DNA of 64,000 bases from assembly GCA_037179385.1 (NCBI GenBank), contig CM074196.1:32884486-32948485 (forward strand), given 5' to 3'. Origin of the DNA: Holothuria scabra (taxonomy: Eukaryota > Echinodermata > Holothuroidea > Aspidochirotida > Holothuriidae). A program made the position numbers and the translations under genes. Below, one piece after another: positions 34,760 to 45,767 of this stretch; positions within the stretch are counted from its first letter, which is position 1; the number at the start of each line of letters is the position of its first letter. The notes beneath the pieces are model-generated. The model saw only the letters and a list, made by a program, of their open reading frames with translations. It had not been told where the DNA came from and did not search any database.

Positions 34760-37070
34760 AGGACATATTATGTTTTCTTCGATCAACTGTGTTTTTGAGA
34801 TCGTTACTCCACTTGTACCTTCATAGATAGTCTATAGGAAAGAAAGCGACCTTTTTGAAAGGCCAGTTTAATTCGTCATGCTTAACTTTCGTCAGTTTGC
34901 GTTTTGTTCATACTGGAACCCCACATTAACCTGATCATTGCCAAGTTTTTTGTGATTGTAACACGTTTTGGACAGTTATCGTATGAATGAGCCTTTTTCA
35001 TCCTTAAAAAAGACAATTCACCAAGATGTTGTGTTCTGACAGAGACGGAAAAAGAAACGAGAACATCCTATAATCGTAGGAAAATGTGCTACCTACAAGT
35101 TTTGATAAAGCTAAATTATCAACCTTTTTAACTTATTAACTATCTTCGTGGTTTCGACATGTAGGTTCTGCTATCTACCGGGGACGAAGGTTTATACGAC
35201 CTAATTTTAAGACGTTTGTAAACTGTGAAAGTCACGAAATCGTTATCCCAAGCAAACCTTTAAACCGAGCCTCCGGGGATATTATGTTGGAAACATGAAT
35301 TGTTCCATACATAAGTTGTTGGAATTCTAATTTTTTTTTTGGGTGTGTTCACACTGGAAGTCTTCCTTGCTTAAAAAGTTGGGAAGTCAGAGAAACTTTA
35401 AAAGAAGGGCTTTTCCCCGGCTTATTACTTTAGAGTGGGTACTACATTTCGACCTAGGGCTATGAGGTGTTTTGAACACACAGTTGTTACTTTCGTAGCC
35501 TGAAACAAGATTGTGTTATGTGGAAAACAAGAGGCATTTTCCCCTAGGGGGAAACCTAACTGGCCCCATTCGGTTGCACTTTTGGTTTCTTCGAGTAGAA
35601 CGGATGATTGCCAATTTCACTTCCCGACGGCGGCTGATCGCTTCCACAGTTAACTTGATTTTTCCCTCAAAAGGATATATTCTTCAATAAACAAATTTGA
35701 ATTTTTAAATCCTTCTTCAACATAAACCAAAAATTTAAAGCAAACTCAGTTTGAATTTCCAAATTTCCCAGCTTAAAGTGTTCACCGATCAAAACTGACG
35801 ATTTTCAAATATTTGAAGTAAAAGGATAAATAAGAGTCACGAACCTTTGCTGCAAGCCGTTGCCTTCATCGGCCATTTTTCTAAAGTCCTCCCGAACCTC
35901 TGACAAAGGCAGAACCAAACTTTGAACTGCTTCCCAAAGAAGCTGCACCTTCACTGAAGGACAATACTTGACCAACCCGGCTCAGAACATTTACATCATT
36001 AGTCTGTAATGTATGGCATGCATTGGCTTTGAACGGCATGTCCTTTGTATAGTAAAGCTTCAACACCTCGCCGGGTTAGTTGGTATGGTAGAATTCAACG
36101 AAACATCAACATGTCAACATAAATGTGTTGCATAGTGCCCTATCGATGAAAAGGTATATTTTAAATACGGTCCCAAGTTCACGTTTGGTTTCAAGTACGT
36201 TTTAAGGTATGGCAGGCTGAAAATATTCAAACTATAAACCGCAGCTCACATGAGCGGGCTATACCGAGCTCGTCGTGAAATACCGCCCCTCCCCTGGTAA
36301 TATTTTTGAACAGGAAACGAAGTAAACTTCCTAATGGAATTATGATCCTCCCCTCTTACATAGTCTTAAGATTAAAACCGATCATCATTTCGCTCAAGTG
36401 TGTATATCGTGGTCATCCCCTTCCAGACATGAAGGGAAACTAAATTCTGCGATCTAAGTGGTACAGATACATTTGAAAGCAACGGATTACAAACAATATA
36501 GCAACAATCATCTTTATTGTATCTCGTACCTCCCTATAGGTATGACTATTTATTGTAACTTATAAAGGTCCTACCATTAGTGAAATGTTGCAGTGTAGTA
36601 CAACCACAATTGATAAAGCATTGACTTAGATTTTTTCAAACCAGTCTCGATTGTTTTCTATGATGCAATCGGTACTATTAACTTTGCCTTTAGTATGTAT
36701 TCTCCACTTGAAAGTTTTGGAAATTATGCGCAAAACTGAAAAACTTCTTTATGAAAAATAAAGATATAGGCAACATCACAGACTTGCCTTACCAATTTGA
36801 TTGTGAAAGATCATACAGACTTGCTTCAAGTCATTTTATGGTCACGTGGTTTCAGGGCATTTTCAATAAATAGCCATACATCTAGAAGGGAACAAATATA
36901 CAATGAAGTTATTTGATACTGCTTTTTAATAAGTTGCTGCTTTGTCATTACATGTGTCCGTGGAAAGTTGAAGTAATAGTGAGTGAAATTTGTTTTCCCT
37001 TCAAGTAATTAACGTATCGAATCATGTGGTGTCATTGCTTCTTGAGCAACATAGACATCCGAGAAGATCA
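34760..37070. other. Unassigned intergenic sequence
   Basis: No coding, RNA gene or element terminus supported. Confidence 0.4.
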
Positions 37071-37076
37071 AGACCG

Positions 37077-37297
37077 ACTGCATGGTCAGGTGGTTAGAAC
37101 ATCAGACTTGCAGTCTGGAGGTCGGGAGCTCGGGTCCTGGCCTCCTTCAAACGAAACCTTCCGCCGTTCTGCTTGGTGCTCATCATAAGCAACGGAGTAG
37201 AGAAACACGCCAGTGAGTCACAAGTGGAAAAGGGCCGTATCCGGCTCGACTTGAACCGATTGGTTGGAAACTGGGCCGTAAAACTCTACCTTACCTA
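37077..37297 (+). mobile_element. tRNA-derived SINE
   Basis: A tRNA-like head has a box A-like segment TGGTCAGGTGGTTAG (from 37083), an anticodon-arm-like CAGACTTGCAGTCTG and a box B-like GAGCTCGGGTCC (37127-37138). The body (AACCTTCCGCCGTTCTGC, GGCCGTAAAACTCTACC) is unrelated to the head and typical of tRNA-SINE composition. The head does not fold as a clean functional tRNA. RNA polymerase III transcription from the internal promoter would be expected for a live copy. Confidence 0.6.
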
Positions 37298-37299
37298 AT

Positions 37300-39080
37300 A
37301 TTACCCCAGTAGATCAAAGGCGGTGTGAGGTGTAACTGATATCTGAGTTTGTGACATGATCTGTGCCCTAAAATGAGCTATGCTTTCATTTTGTTCACAC
37401 TGAGTGAAGAGCAATTAACGTATGCTTGACTGGCCTGTTAGCTCACCCCCATATTAAGTAACTTTTTGTGTTTTTTTAATATATATCTGCTATTGTCTAT
37501 CAATTAATCAGATGTGAAACGTGACTATATCAAGTGTGAGTTAAGTGAGCTTCTTCTCCTCCCTGAAGCGATAAGAGGCCAGGTAGGGAAGGAGAAGGTA
37601 ACAAGAAGTAAGAGAGACAGTTTCATCATGTCCTGGTATTGCTCAAAACACCGTTTTCACACATGAGGTGACTGAGGATATACTTGATCTATCTCTAAGC
37701 TATTTCTTACTTGGAGGTTGAATGACATGTTACTTGTTCATGGTACGTGAGGCCAAAGCAACTTCGTTCCGCAGAGAAAAAATATCATGTTGCATTCATG
37801 TGCTTTGTGCATGTGCTTGCTTGAAACGTACCAGCCAGTCTCTGTGTAATACCAGGTGGTTCATCAATAAGTACTGAAAGGTAAAAAGAAGAAAACAATG
37901 TGTGTAATAAGATCATAAACATGTATGACATACAACAGAGAACTGATATTTTTTCACTAAAATGGCTGAAAAGTATGGCGAATCTAAACGTTTACAGGTC
38001 AAGGGACACGAGGGTAGTTTTTTTAAAGCATATCTGCACAAGGCGTGAGTCATCATTGTTCCCTTAAACTCTAAGTACGGAGCCAAGAGCTATGCTTTGA
38101 GATCAGTTGCCAGGATAACCGCCCAAGCGCAATGACAATCTTGTATGTATACATGCTGGAAATCAGATTTGAGATTGAAAAATTGTTTTCTTTTTTGTTA
38201 CAACTTTGTAATTAAAAAAATAAGAAAACTTCTTGGGATGGAAATTTGTCACCTCAAAAGAATTTTTCAGAAACTGGAAAGACTCAACATATCCTTTGCC
38301 CTTAGTTTGACCCCACCTCTATTTTGACCGCCGCCTCTGAATGGACGGAAGGGGTGTACGGTGTGTTTGATGGGGACACCATTGGGTACCTAAGGAAGTG
38401 TACCCTACAGAAGGAGAGGCAAGGAGTTGGATGGAATCGTGACAACACTTTTATGCAACTGTGAAAGGAACTTAGTCAATTTCCCTCGTCTTCAGGCAGG
38501 GGTAACGATGACACGGTAAAGTTAAGAATTCATTTTTTAACAACACTGTAAGATTGGTGGGAAACCACACAGACGAAGTTTATTTTGACAAGGAGGAGGA
38601 ATAATTGCCTACCAGTTAATTTCCTTCGAATTAGAACCGTTTACCTGGGACACGAGGACAAGACTGAGATCAAACTTGACTTTCTTATAGCTGTAGGATA
38701 CATTTCTTGATGAAATTTTGAAGATATGGCAACGGTTTTTGCTATGCTCCGTCGCTTTATATACCCCATTTAAATATACCGCTATGTTAATATAAAGGTT
38801 ATTCTGTATTTCGGATAACACATGTGACCACGATCCGTGGAAACTGTAGATTCACCCACTTAAAATAAACACATTAGAAAATTCTGTCCCTTGGAATTTG
38901 GGCATTAAACTTTAACCCTGATTTTCGAATCCAGCATTTTTTGCCGTTAAACTTAAGATACTGGGCATTCTCCTTTAAAACATTTTGAAGGATTGATTTG
39001 AATTTCATATGTGAATAGAATCGAATTCAGTTGCTAAATTAGCTGCAAAATGAATCTTATATTACTCTTTAAATAAACGG
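37300..39080. other. Unassigned intergenic sequence
   Basis: No supported features. Confidence 0.4.
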
Positions 39081-39081
39081 A

Positions 39082-39376
39082 GTGAAATTTCACTTTTTTA
39101 GAAGAGTGAAAGTTGGAAAGATTATTTCAAAAGTACGGAAATTCACACCAAGAAGAGGGGAATTCACTCTAAGAAGAGGGAAATTCACTCCAAAAGAGCG
39201 ACGTTTCGCTCTTGATGGAGTGCCCTCAGGAAATACTCTTAAAAAAGAGTGATCCCTGAAGGCACTCGTTAGAGAGTGATTTTTCACTTTTTGTGGAGTG
39301 AATTCATTATCCTTGGAGTGAACGTACGCTCTAGTGGAGTGAATTTGCACCTTAAAGAGTGACTTAATTCACTCTT
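39082..39376. repeat. GAGTGAATTCACTC-type repeat-rich foldback segment
   Basis: Short variants of GGAATTCACTCTAAGAAG and GGAGTGAATTTGC recur in both orientations around a central hairpin: GAGTGCCCTCAGG...ACTCTT at 39218-39242 pairs with AAGAGTGATCCCTGAAGGCAC from 39245. The flanks are mirrored in orientation, so the whole is probably one long inverted-repeat element of about 295 bp. Termini and TSD are uncertain. Confidence 0.55.
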
Positions 39377-39724
39377 TGGTTTTATGGTTTACACCATGTA
39401 CATTGCTTAAGGTTAAGTTATGCATGAAAAATGAAATTGAAAAATGCAAGAACAGAGTTAAACATTTCTTGACCAATCTTTCAAATTATTGCCATTTTGG
39501 ACAAAAAAAAACCGTATCAAATATTTGCTTCATATTTCGAAACGGTTTTTTTTTTTCTTGTTAGTAGGACCTTTATTAGTATAGATCCGCCCAAAATAAG
39601 CTTTGTATGTGTGGAAAGACCTGTAATCCATTCGGAGATTTTAATGTATGTGTACAAACTACCATGAATGCGTACAAACCACTAATGTCTAATATCCATT
39701 CATACTTCGTGATAATTGTTAACA

Positions 39725-39800
39725 TCTATTGGTCATGTACGATTATCCAGAGATGAACACACGGTAATGGATAAACTCACTCACCTTTGGTTATTCCATT
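39725..39800 (+). repeat. Dispersed repeat family Y, copy 1
   Basis: GATTATCCAGAGATGAACAC then ACGGTAATGGATAAACTCAC. Related copies lie at 55845-55930, 58255-58320 and 61065-61140. Confidence 0.45.
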
Positions 39801-39945
39801 TGAATCGGGAGTATGCTGCTATTTTGGGGCTATTACCAACTTGGTTAAGCAAATTCTTTTTCGTCTCATTACTTTTAAAGGTTGTTGTGTATGAATGAAC
39901 GAAGTTAAACAAATTTGGACCTGTGTATTAAATGAAAGTTAATGA

Positions 39946-40539
39946 CAGTTCGGGAGATAACCTTTTTCGGGTGAAAATGAGAATTCTCCCGATCGGGCGA
40001 AAACTTGTAGCATCAATATTCATGAGCACTTATAGAATGTTCCTCTTCACAGTCGTTGTTTGTTTTTGTTAACGTGGATATATTCAAACACAAGGTATTT
40101 GTTCACCACCACAGACCGAAATCACAAGAAACTTTCAACAACGTATTAACGAGTACAACTTGCAAGCACGTGGAACTTACATAACTTTTTGTGGGAAAAA
40201 TTGCATGAATCTTGCGGCTGTGTTGAGTCCATAATTTAAGCTTAGGACACAGAACGTGACAAAATTTTTCAATAGCTCAAACTTTGTGCGGTGAACTACC
40301 AAACATGATCCGGTTCTTTTTGCTCTCCTAGCAACAAAGTTTCTAAATATTCCAAAATTTATCTTCCCTAAGATCGGTGAAATTTTCCAGGTGTTTTGGA
40401 TGTTTGCTTCCGTAAAATTTGCGCGGGAGGATCGCAAAGCATCAAGGGAGAAATTTGGAAATGGCGCCACCCATAGCCGTATTTTCCCCCAATCGGGTAA
40501 GAAACAATTTTCCCCCGAAAGAGGTTATCTCCCGAACTG
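39946..40539. mobile_element. CAGTTCGGGAGATAACC-family element, copy 1, 5-bp TSD
   Basis: 594 bp with inverted ends CAGTTCGGGAGATAACC, extending imperfectly through TTTTCGGG...GATCGGG. Flanking aatga is at 39941-39945 and 40540-40544. The interior matches copy 2 (50114-50663), including AGCTTAGGACAMAGAACGT and ATGGCGCCACC. There is no transposase frame. A 5-bp TSD with these ends does not match a superfamily I can name with confidence. Confidence 0.88.
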
Positions 40540-40564
40540 AATGAACTCTTCGGGTTTATTCTTT

Positions 40565-40705
40565 TGCATTACGGGACAGGATGAGGGAGGCTGCATCCCC
40601 CCCATTGGCCAAAACCTTACTGAATCGAGCAGACTTCTGTGCCTCAGTAGGGCAGAGATTATGCCCTGGTTGGAGATCGGGAGTAGGACAAAATGTCACT
40701 TTCCA
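40565..40705 (-). repeat. Reverse-oriented relative of the 155-bp unit at 5880-6185
   Basis: Reverse complement shows the same order of blocks: AGGGCATAATCTCTGCCC, a GATTCAGTAAGGTTTTGGCC block and AATGGGGGGGATG. It is a single copy here, 25 bp beyond the inverted-repeat element. Confidence 0.6.
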
Positions 40706-40891
40706 ACCCCATTGAGAGAAAGAGTCCGTACGATTATGGTTATCCTTGAAATTTTCTTTTATCTTAAAACTTGGAATACTTTTTATGTTTGCAGGTATCG
40801 GGTTTTCGATTTTTATATCAAATGGTTACTCGCCCATGATTTTGACAATAACTTTATTTTAAAATCGGGATAATCACCACTATAGCACTAG

Positions 40892-41255
40892 AAAGATTTA
40901 CAATTTTCATGTAAGTATACGTTTTGTACACAAGCTTTTAACCTATCTCTTCATGTCACTGGCCCAAAGTTCTTGAAACTCTTAAGTAACATTAAGAATT
41001 CAAAATCCAGAGGTACGTTTTGCAAAAACTTAAAGGAACATATTTTACAGAGGAATAATGCTTAAACCATTATACTTTCATCTTCTTTTGTGTTGTTTTA
41101 TATGCTGTTCTTTATTTGTCTGTTTATACTTAATTTCTGTTTTACATGTTTAAGGGGGCTGTTATGTTAAAAGCATTCTGCTTCCCTGGTCCTCCTCCAC
41201 TACGTTGTCTTGTTAATTGTTAACGTCTTACATATGTAAGTCGAAATGAATTGAA
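40892..41255 (+). mobile_element. 5'-truncated CR1/L2-like element, RT C-terminus and 3' UTR
   Basis: In frame from 40892 to the TAA at 41063-41065 there are 57 codons including LSLHVTGPKFLKLLSNIKNS and FCKNLKEHIL, which matches the conserved C-terminal end of CR1/L2/Jockey-type proteins (a GPK-W-N-LP block, then a S-F-K-LK block). About 180 bp of 3' UTR follow, ending TAAGTCGAAATGAATTGAAT, a short GAAT(T)-type tail. Everything upstream of the C-terminus is missing. Confidence 0.65.
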
Positions 41256-41264
41256 TTTAATTAA

Positions 41265-43455
41265 TGCACGGTAAATGATTACTTATGTTAAGGCGGGATA
41301 CAGGATGATCTTTTTAGCTCCTCCAAATTAATTTTCAACTAAGACTCTCAGTTCTATGTGTATTAATTGAAATGTATTTATACATGGGGCGTGACTGTAA
41401 ATTGCGTTTATCATTCGACCAAACGCCTCATGCAAGTGTTCATTTGAGAAGAAACAGCCTTAGTTGCTTAGATCTGATTTGCGTACTCCATCATGTACAA
41501 AGTTTATAAACTAATAAACGCTGAAGCCATTTTTTCTTAAGGTTAAATCCAATATGTGTTTTTGAGCCAAATGCCTAATGGTAATTAAAGGAGTTTCTGA
41601 GTAGCAACTCGCTGTTTAATTACTGGGTTGTTTTTTTAAGGGACAGCCTCGAAAAACAAGGTCAATATGTAGGCTATGTAACATTGATCTACAAATAGAT
41701 TACATCCAACAGGACAGTTGTTGGATGAAAAAAGATGTACATCATTACTTGAGGCTTGTAGAGGTTTTCAGTTTCAGATTGAGGTTAGGTTGTGATGCAT
41801 TAAAATATATCATGGGTGAAGAGATAGACATAAGAGGTAAATGTAATTAAACACGTGTAAAAATCGTGTTCTGTTTTGATAGACCTTCAATGTAACACTT
41901 TCCTTAGGTATAAAGGCTTTTCATATGACGTTACGTTAGATGTAACGATACGTAATATTCTTTGGTGGTGAAAGTATACATACCACTTTTACCACAGTAA
42001 ACTGTGCAGTGCTTTCAGCTCAAAGCCATTTGTAACTAGAATAAGTGTCCACCAGCACGACGGATCCGTGAAGTAATTACCAAACCTCTGCACACAATGT
42101 AAGGAGAACACTCTGACCACGCTTTATGGTTGTCAGTTTAAGGGAACAGATCAAGTAAAGTGAATGATTATTTTTTTAACAGACAAACAAAATTGTAGCC
42201 TGCGATGCGCCTCCGTGTCTGCATCCCATAAACTGCGGCCTTCCCACAGTTTTTCGTAGTGATGAGCTACACGAAAAAGCTCGTCCTTCTGTAGGTGGAT
42301 TGAGCATAATTCCCGAAGCGTATACCTTTTACGTATGATGAAGTTACTTTGGTCTATCCTAATCATTCGATCTCTCTTAATGTAAGCTTGTGGTAAAAAC
42401 GTTTTATATACTAACTAATCGAATATAAGAATATATAGCTACAATTAAAAATGTAGGGCATTTTGAGACCACTGACCTAAAGTGTTGGACTAAATTTTAG
42501 CGCTTGACAATTATGTGTATAATTCACTGTTCTGTATACTTCAAGTGGAACGCTTTGACATAATGGTACAGATTTGCATGGAAGTGTATGATGTGTTGTT
42601 TATTAGCCTTACATAATCCGGGGGGGGGGGGGCTGAGATTGTATACTCCGTGATCATATACACCCACTGCAATTCTACACACTGACAGGGCTATAACTGA
42701 ACGAAATTTCTAGGGTGCGTTTCAAATACTGCCAATGTAGGCATTCCTTAATACGTGGGTGATTAAAGGAATTGAAATTTTCGGGGCCGGCAGTTTCCCC
42801 TTGCTGACCCCTCCCCCCAAACTACGATCCTGCTAAGTCACTGCAAAGACTGTCTTAATGGTGTAAATTTTACCTATTTTCCACCGTGTAAATCTCTAGT
42901 TTGTTGATCTGTAGGCCTATGTGACGCTGCCTCCTAATACCAATCACCCGTTTACACTTGTTGCAAAAACAACAACAATATGCAACAAACGTTCCGACAA
43001 ATAATGCGAATCCAGCTTCGGCAAAAACAGTGAAATTTCATATCCCGGTGCAAACAAGCTAAGTGTGCTTCAGTTGTGAGTCAGCCTTGCATTTCTTCAC
43101 AGCGATTATATTTTGATGCCAATTTTGTGTAATCAAAAGTATCAAGTTTATTCTGCAGTCCCTCACAATGTTTGATTTTTCACTTAAAGACCAAACAGAT
43201 GTAGCGTCAAACCAGAGAAGTTGTTACAGACAACTTCCTGGTAAAACTTAGGCTCATCGAGAAAACTGACACAAACGTTTGTTTTTTGTCTTTTTTCTGT
43301 CAATGGCTTTCACTACATCCCAAAACGAGCAACATCTAATGAAAGGTCACAAATTCACACTGTTCTGATCTTTACTTCATCAGGGGTGGCTCAAGTAGGA
43401 GGAGACAACTTACCGTCATGAAACGGTAGCTAGCTCTATTAAAAATGACACAGAC
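41265..43455. other. Unassigned intergenic sequence, possible eroded hAT-like ends
   Basis: Mostly featureless. A G run at 42620-42632 and a degenerate GATCCTGCTAAGTCACTGC at 42828-42846 recall hAT-like termini, but no TSD or partner supports an element. Confidence 0.35.
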
Positions 43456-43460
43456 AAGTT

Positions 43461-43593
43461 GTAGATTTGCAGAACAAAAAATAAAGAAATACAAAGCCGA
43501 CATGGAAAAAGTGCTGTAAACTTTTTAAAACAAATTGATAGCACTTTTCCGTTTTCTTTATGCATTTCTTCATTTTTTGTTCTTTAAATCTAC
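43461..43593. repeat. Imperfect foldback of about 133 bp
   Basis: GTAGATTTGCAGAACAAAAA at 43461 and its inverse ending TTCTTTAAATCTAC at 43593 enclose further pairs (AAAGAAATAC with GCATTTCTT, GGAAAAAGTGCT with AGCACTTTTCC). It resembles a foldback MITE whose TSD is not evident. Confidence 0.6.
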
Positions 43594-44069
43594 AGAAATT
43601 TTTAACAGTGAGGGGTCGAGGAAGTTTCCCAATTTCGTCAGGAAGCCTTTATCAAGGACGTGTAAGCATGATGACCTTTATTCTTTCAAAGTGTTTTGAT
43701 CACGGGAAGGCGTTTCAATAAAGAACAAAAACTTGTCCAAATAACCTGTTTTTCAGATTTCTTCCACGAAAGTCGTTTATTTTTTTAATGTTGTCAATAA
43801 AACTTCTAGAATTTTCCACCTTTTTCGTAAAAGACACCAAAATACTTTTCGGTCCCCGAAGCGCGACAAAAGTTCTTCAATCCCCAGTCAAATTAAAGCT
43901 TTCCCCTCTACTTGTCCGATAAATCCTGGGCGACTCATGTGCTTTGCACAACAGAGATTGACATATTTAATCTGGAATCCAAATCATTACCTGAGGGTTC
44001 TCTTATCTTGTCCCAAGCAGAAACAATGCTCCTTCCTAAGTTAACTTTATACTCTCTCCCAGTTAAAGT

Positions 44070-44290
44070 ATAATAGTAGTCTCTTTAACCTTATTTTGGA
44101 ACAACAGCTAAATTTCACAATTTTTGGAATAATTTTTCTTCAAAATGTCTTTCATAATATTTAAGGACTTAAACCAAGCAAATACCCCGAGTAACTTTCA
44201 CGTTTGAGGAGAAAATATATTGTCACATGACTCTGAAAAGTCAGTCCTGAGACAGTGCACTACACTTCTACAAGTAAGGTTGAATGCATT
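44070..44290 (+). repeat. Dispersed repeat family X, copy 4
   Basis: Contains TTATTTTGGAACAACAGCTA, ATTTCACAATTTTTGGAATA, CTTTCACGTTTGAGGAGAA and ATTGTCACATGACTC, parallel to the other copies. Confidence 0.55.
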
Positions 44291-44415
44291 TCCACTTCAA
44301 ACCGAAAATTGACCACAAATCCAAGATAGAGTCACCGTAGCCTGTACTGAGTTTCAATTGTTTGGTGCCACTCAACCAAATCAAACCATCACACATTTTG
44401 AAATTTTAGAAAACA

Positions 44416-44656
44416 GACAAATCCGATCAGCGCTTGTTTTAAGTGACTGTAGGCAGGCATTAGTGGGGTCCATAAGCCTTAAATCGTCTTCATTTATTGT
44501 CTGAGTGAATTTCAAACCCTCATATTCCGTGAAATTAAAGAAATCAAAAAACAATTTAGTCTACAACCATCCATGATTATAGGTTAACAAGCAAAGTGCG
44601 AGATTGAGAGGTGATAGACCCCAGTTATGGCCGACTGAAATCAGGCCATCACTATT
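44416..44656 (+). mobile_element. MITE family A, copy 3, 3'-truncated
   Basis: From ACAGACAAATCCGATCAG through AGTGACTGTAGGCAGGCATT and GATAGACCCCAGTTATGGCC to CAGGCCATCACTA; the terminal GTCCAGATTCGTC is missing. Confidence 0.65.
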
Positions 44657-44728
44657 TGTATATAATTTTGGAAACCTAAACTAATGGAGCGATGGGCAAA
44701 CTAATCGGTGCAAACAATTGTTGATTAA

Positions 44729-45025
44729 AGGGCCAATCCTCTCACCCCAAATTACACTTCTTGTAGGGGGGGGGGGCAAAACTCTCCATTGGCTCAGCTT
44801 TTTGATTGACTGTTAATTCAAACAATGCAGATTACCAAAGCTTACATTACACAGCATGAACTATACTGAGTGTTTTGATTATACACAAAGAACTTTTTTA
44901 TACTCACCCTGAAGCAATAAACTAAGATTGTGACTGGATAAGGATGAATTTCAGACAATTGTGGGAGGGACTTAGGTAACAAGATTAGGAGAATTGGTAC
45001 TGTTTGGGGTGAGAGAACTGGGCCT
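44729..45025. mobile_element. TTAA-flanked MITE, family T, copy 3
   Basis: Ends AGGGCCAATCCTCTCACCCC and the inverse GGGGTGAGAGAACTGGGCCT, flanked by TTAA (44725-44728 and 45026-45029). The interior is inverted relative to copy 2. A G run (44766-44777) is inserted near the left end. Confidence 0.85.
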
Positions 45026-45422
45026 TTAAGCATCATATGACAACGTTGGGTCGGGATGTCCAGGGGTAGATGTGTTGGATGTACCTGAACAAATACCGGT
45101 GCGATGGGGTAGGGTGGGGGGTCCACTTCCAAAGGTCAGTTACAACTGAAGTTTTATCGTATGTCCAGTCCGTCGGAAACTTCCTAGCGAGGACGCCCAG
45201 ATGTTCTCCCCTCGAAGTACATACTGCTAAGCCACCACGACGTCGATTAACTGGAGAGAGAGAGTGATTTGTTTGAATAAATGTCAATCAAACTTTTTCA
45301 ACGGTGAAGCATTCTATAGAGTGTTAACACGTGACGTCATAATTGGTTAACCAAGTTCACTGTCGGGCAAAAAGTAACAGTTATCACGTCGGTCGCTTAC
45401 CGTCAAATTCGAGGCGATGCGC

Positions 45423-45529
45423 ACTGTTTAACAAGAAATTTCCCATAGCCTAATCCCTACCCCTAGCAAATAATACAATCGATATAATACAATGGCAACA
45501 GCCACTTAAGAAACACCTTGTTAAACAGT
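45423..45529. mobile_element. 107-bp inverted-repeat insertion (possible MITE)
   Basis: Perfect 13-bp arms ACTGTTTAACAAG and CTTGTTAAACAGT enclose CCTAATCCCTACCCCTAG and GATATAATACAATGGCAACA. A related interior (CCCTAATCCCC, GATATAATACAATGGAAACA) lies at about 51655-51745. A TSD is not clear. Confidence 0.5.
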
Positions 45530-45536
45530 AATAACA

Positions 45537-45767
45537 AGGTGTTATGGCAGAGTGGATAAAGGGGGCGGCATTTGAAGCGATGAAGCTTTGCAACCGGGAG
45601 GTCTGAAGTTCGATTCCTGGCCGGGTCAAATTAAGGTGGGTTTTTCATCCAAGAGCAATCTGCGGTTTTCCCATCTGAACTGACCTTCCAAAAAATACCA
45701 AATTTGATCCAAATTGCTAAATTGGTCGCCACCCGACGTGAAGATGTAATTTATAAGCCAATGGCTT
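45537..45767 (+). mobile_element. tRNA-derived SINE, 5' part, interrupted by an L1/Tx1-like insertion
   Basis: A tRNA-like head has box A TGGCAGAGTGG (45545-45555) and box B GTTCGATTCC (45608-45617), followed by a body with TTTTTCATCCAAGAGC, CTGCGGTTTTCCCATCTG and TTGGTCGCCACCCGACGT. The body appears to resume at 48740 after the retrotransposon (CTCCCACATTCGTGGTCGC, TTAGCGTCGTAAAACAAC). The SINE therefore predates the insertion. Confidence 0.55.
45755..45767. repeat. 13-bp target-site duplication, left copy
   Basis: aagccaatggctt, repeated exactly at 48727-48739 after the A-tail. The site is an odd-length palindrome (AAGCCA, A, TGGCTT). The two leading A residues on the right overlap the tail, so 11-13 bp are duplicated. 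Confidence 0.85.

Noticed and set aside
37083..37140. A functional tRNA gene with an anticodon arm CAGACTTGCAGTCTG
   Set aside because: Box B is degenerate, the T arm does not pair, and SINE-like body sequence follows.
42610..42846. A hAT-like element bounded by a G run and GATCCTGCTAAGTCACTGC
   Set aside because: The left end does not match and no 8-bp duplication could be found.
45541..45630. A functional tRNA gene
   Set aside because: Box A and box B are present but the arms do not pair as a cloverleaf, and the sequence runs into a SINE body.
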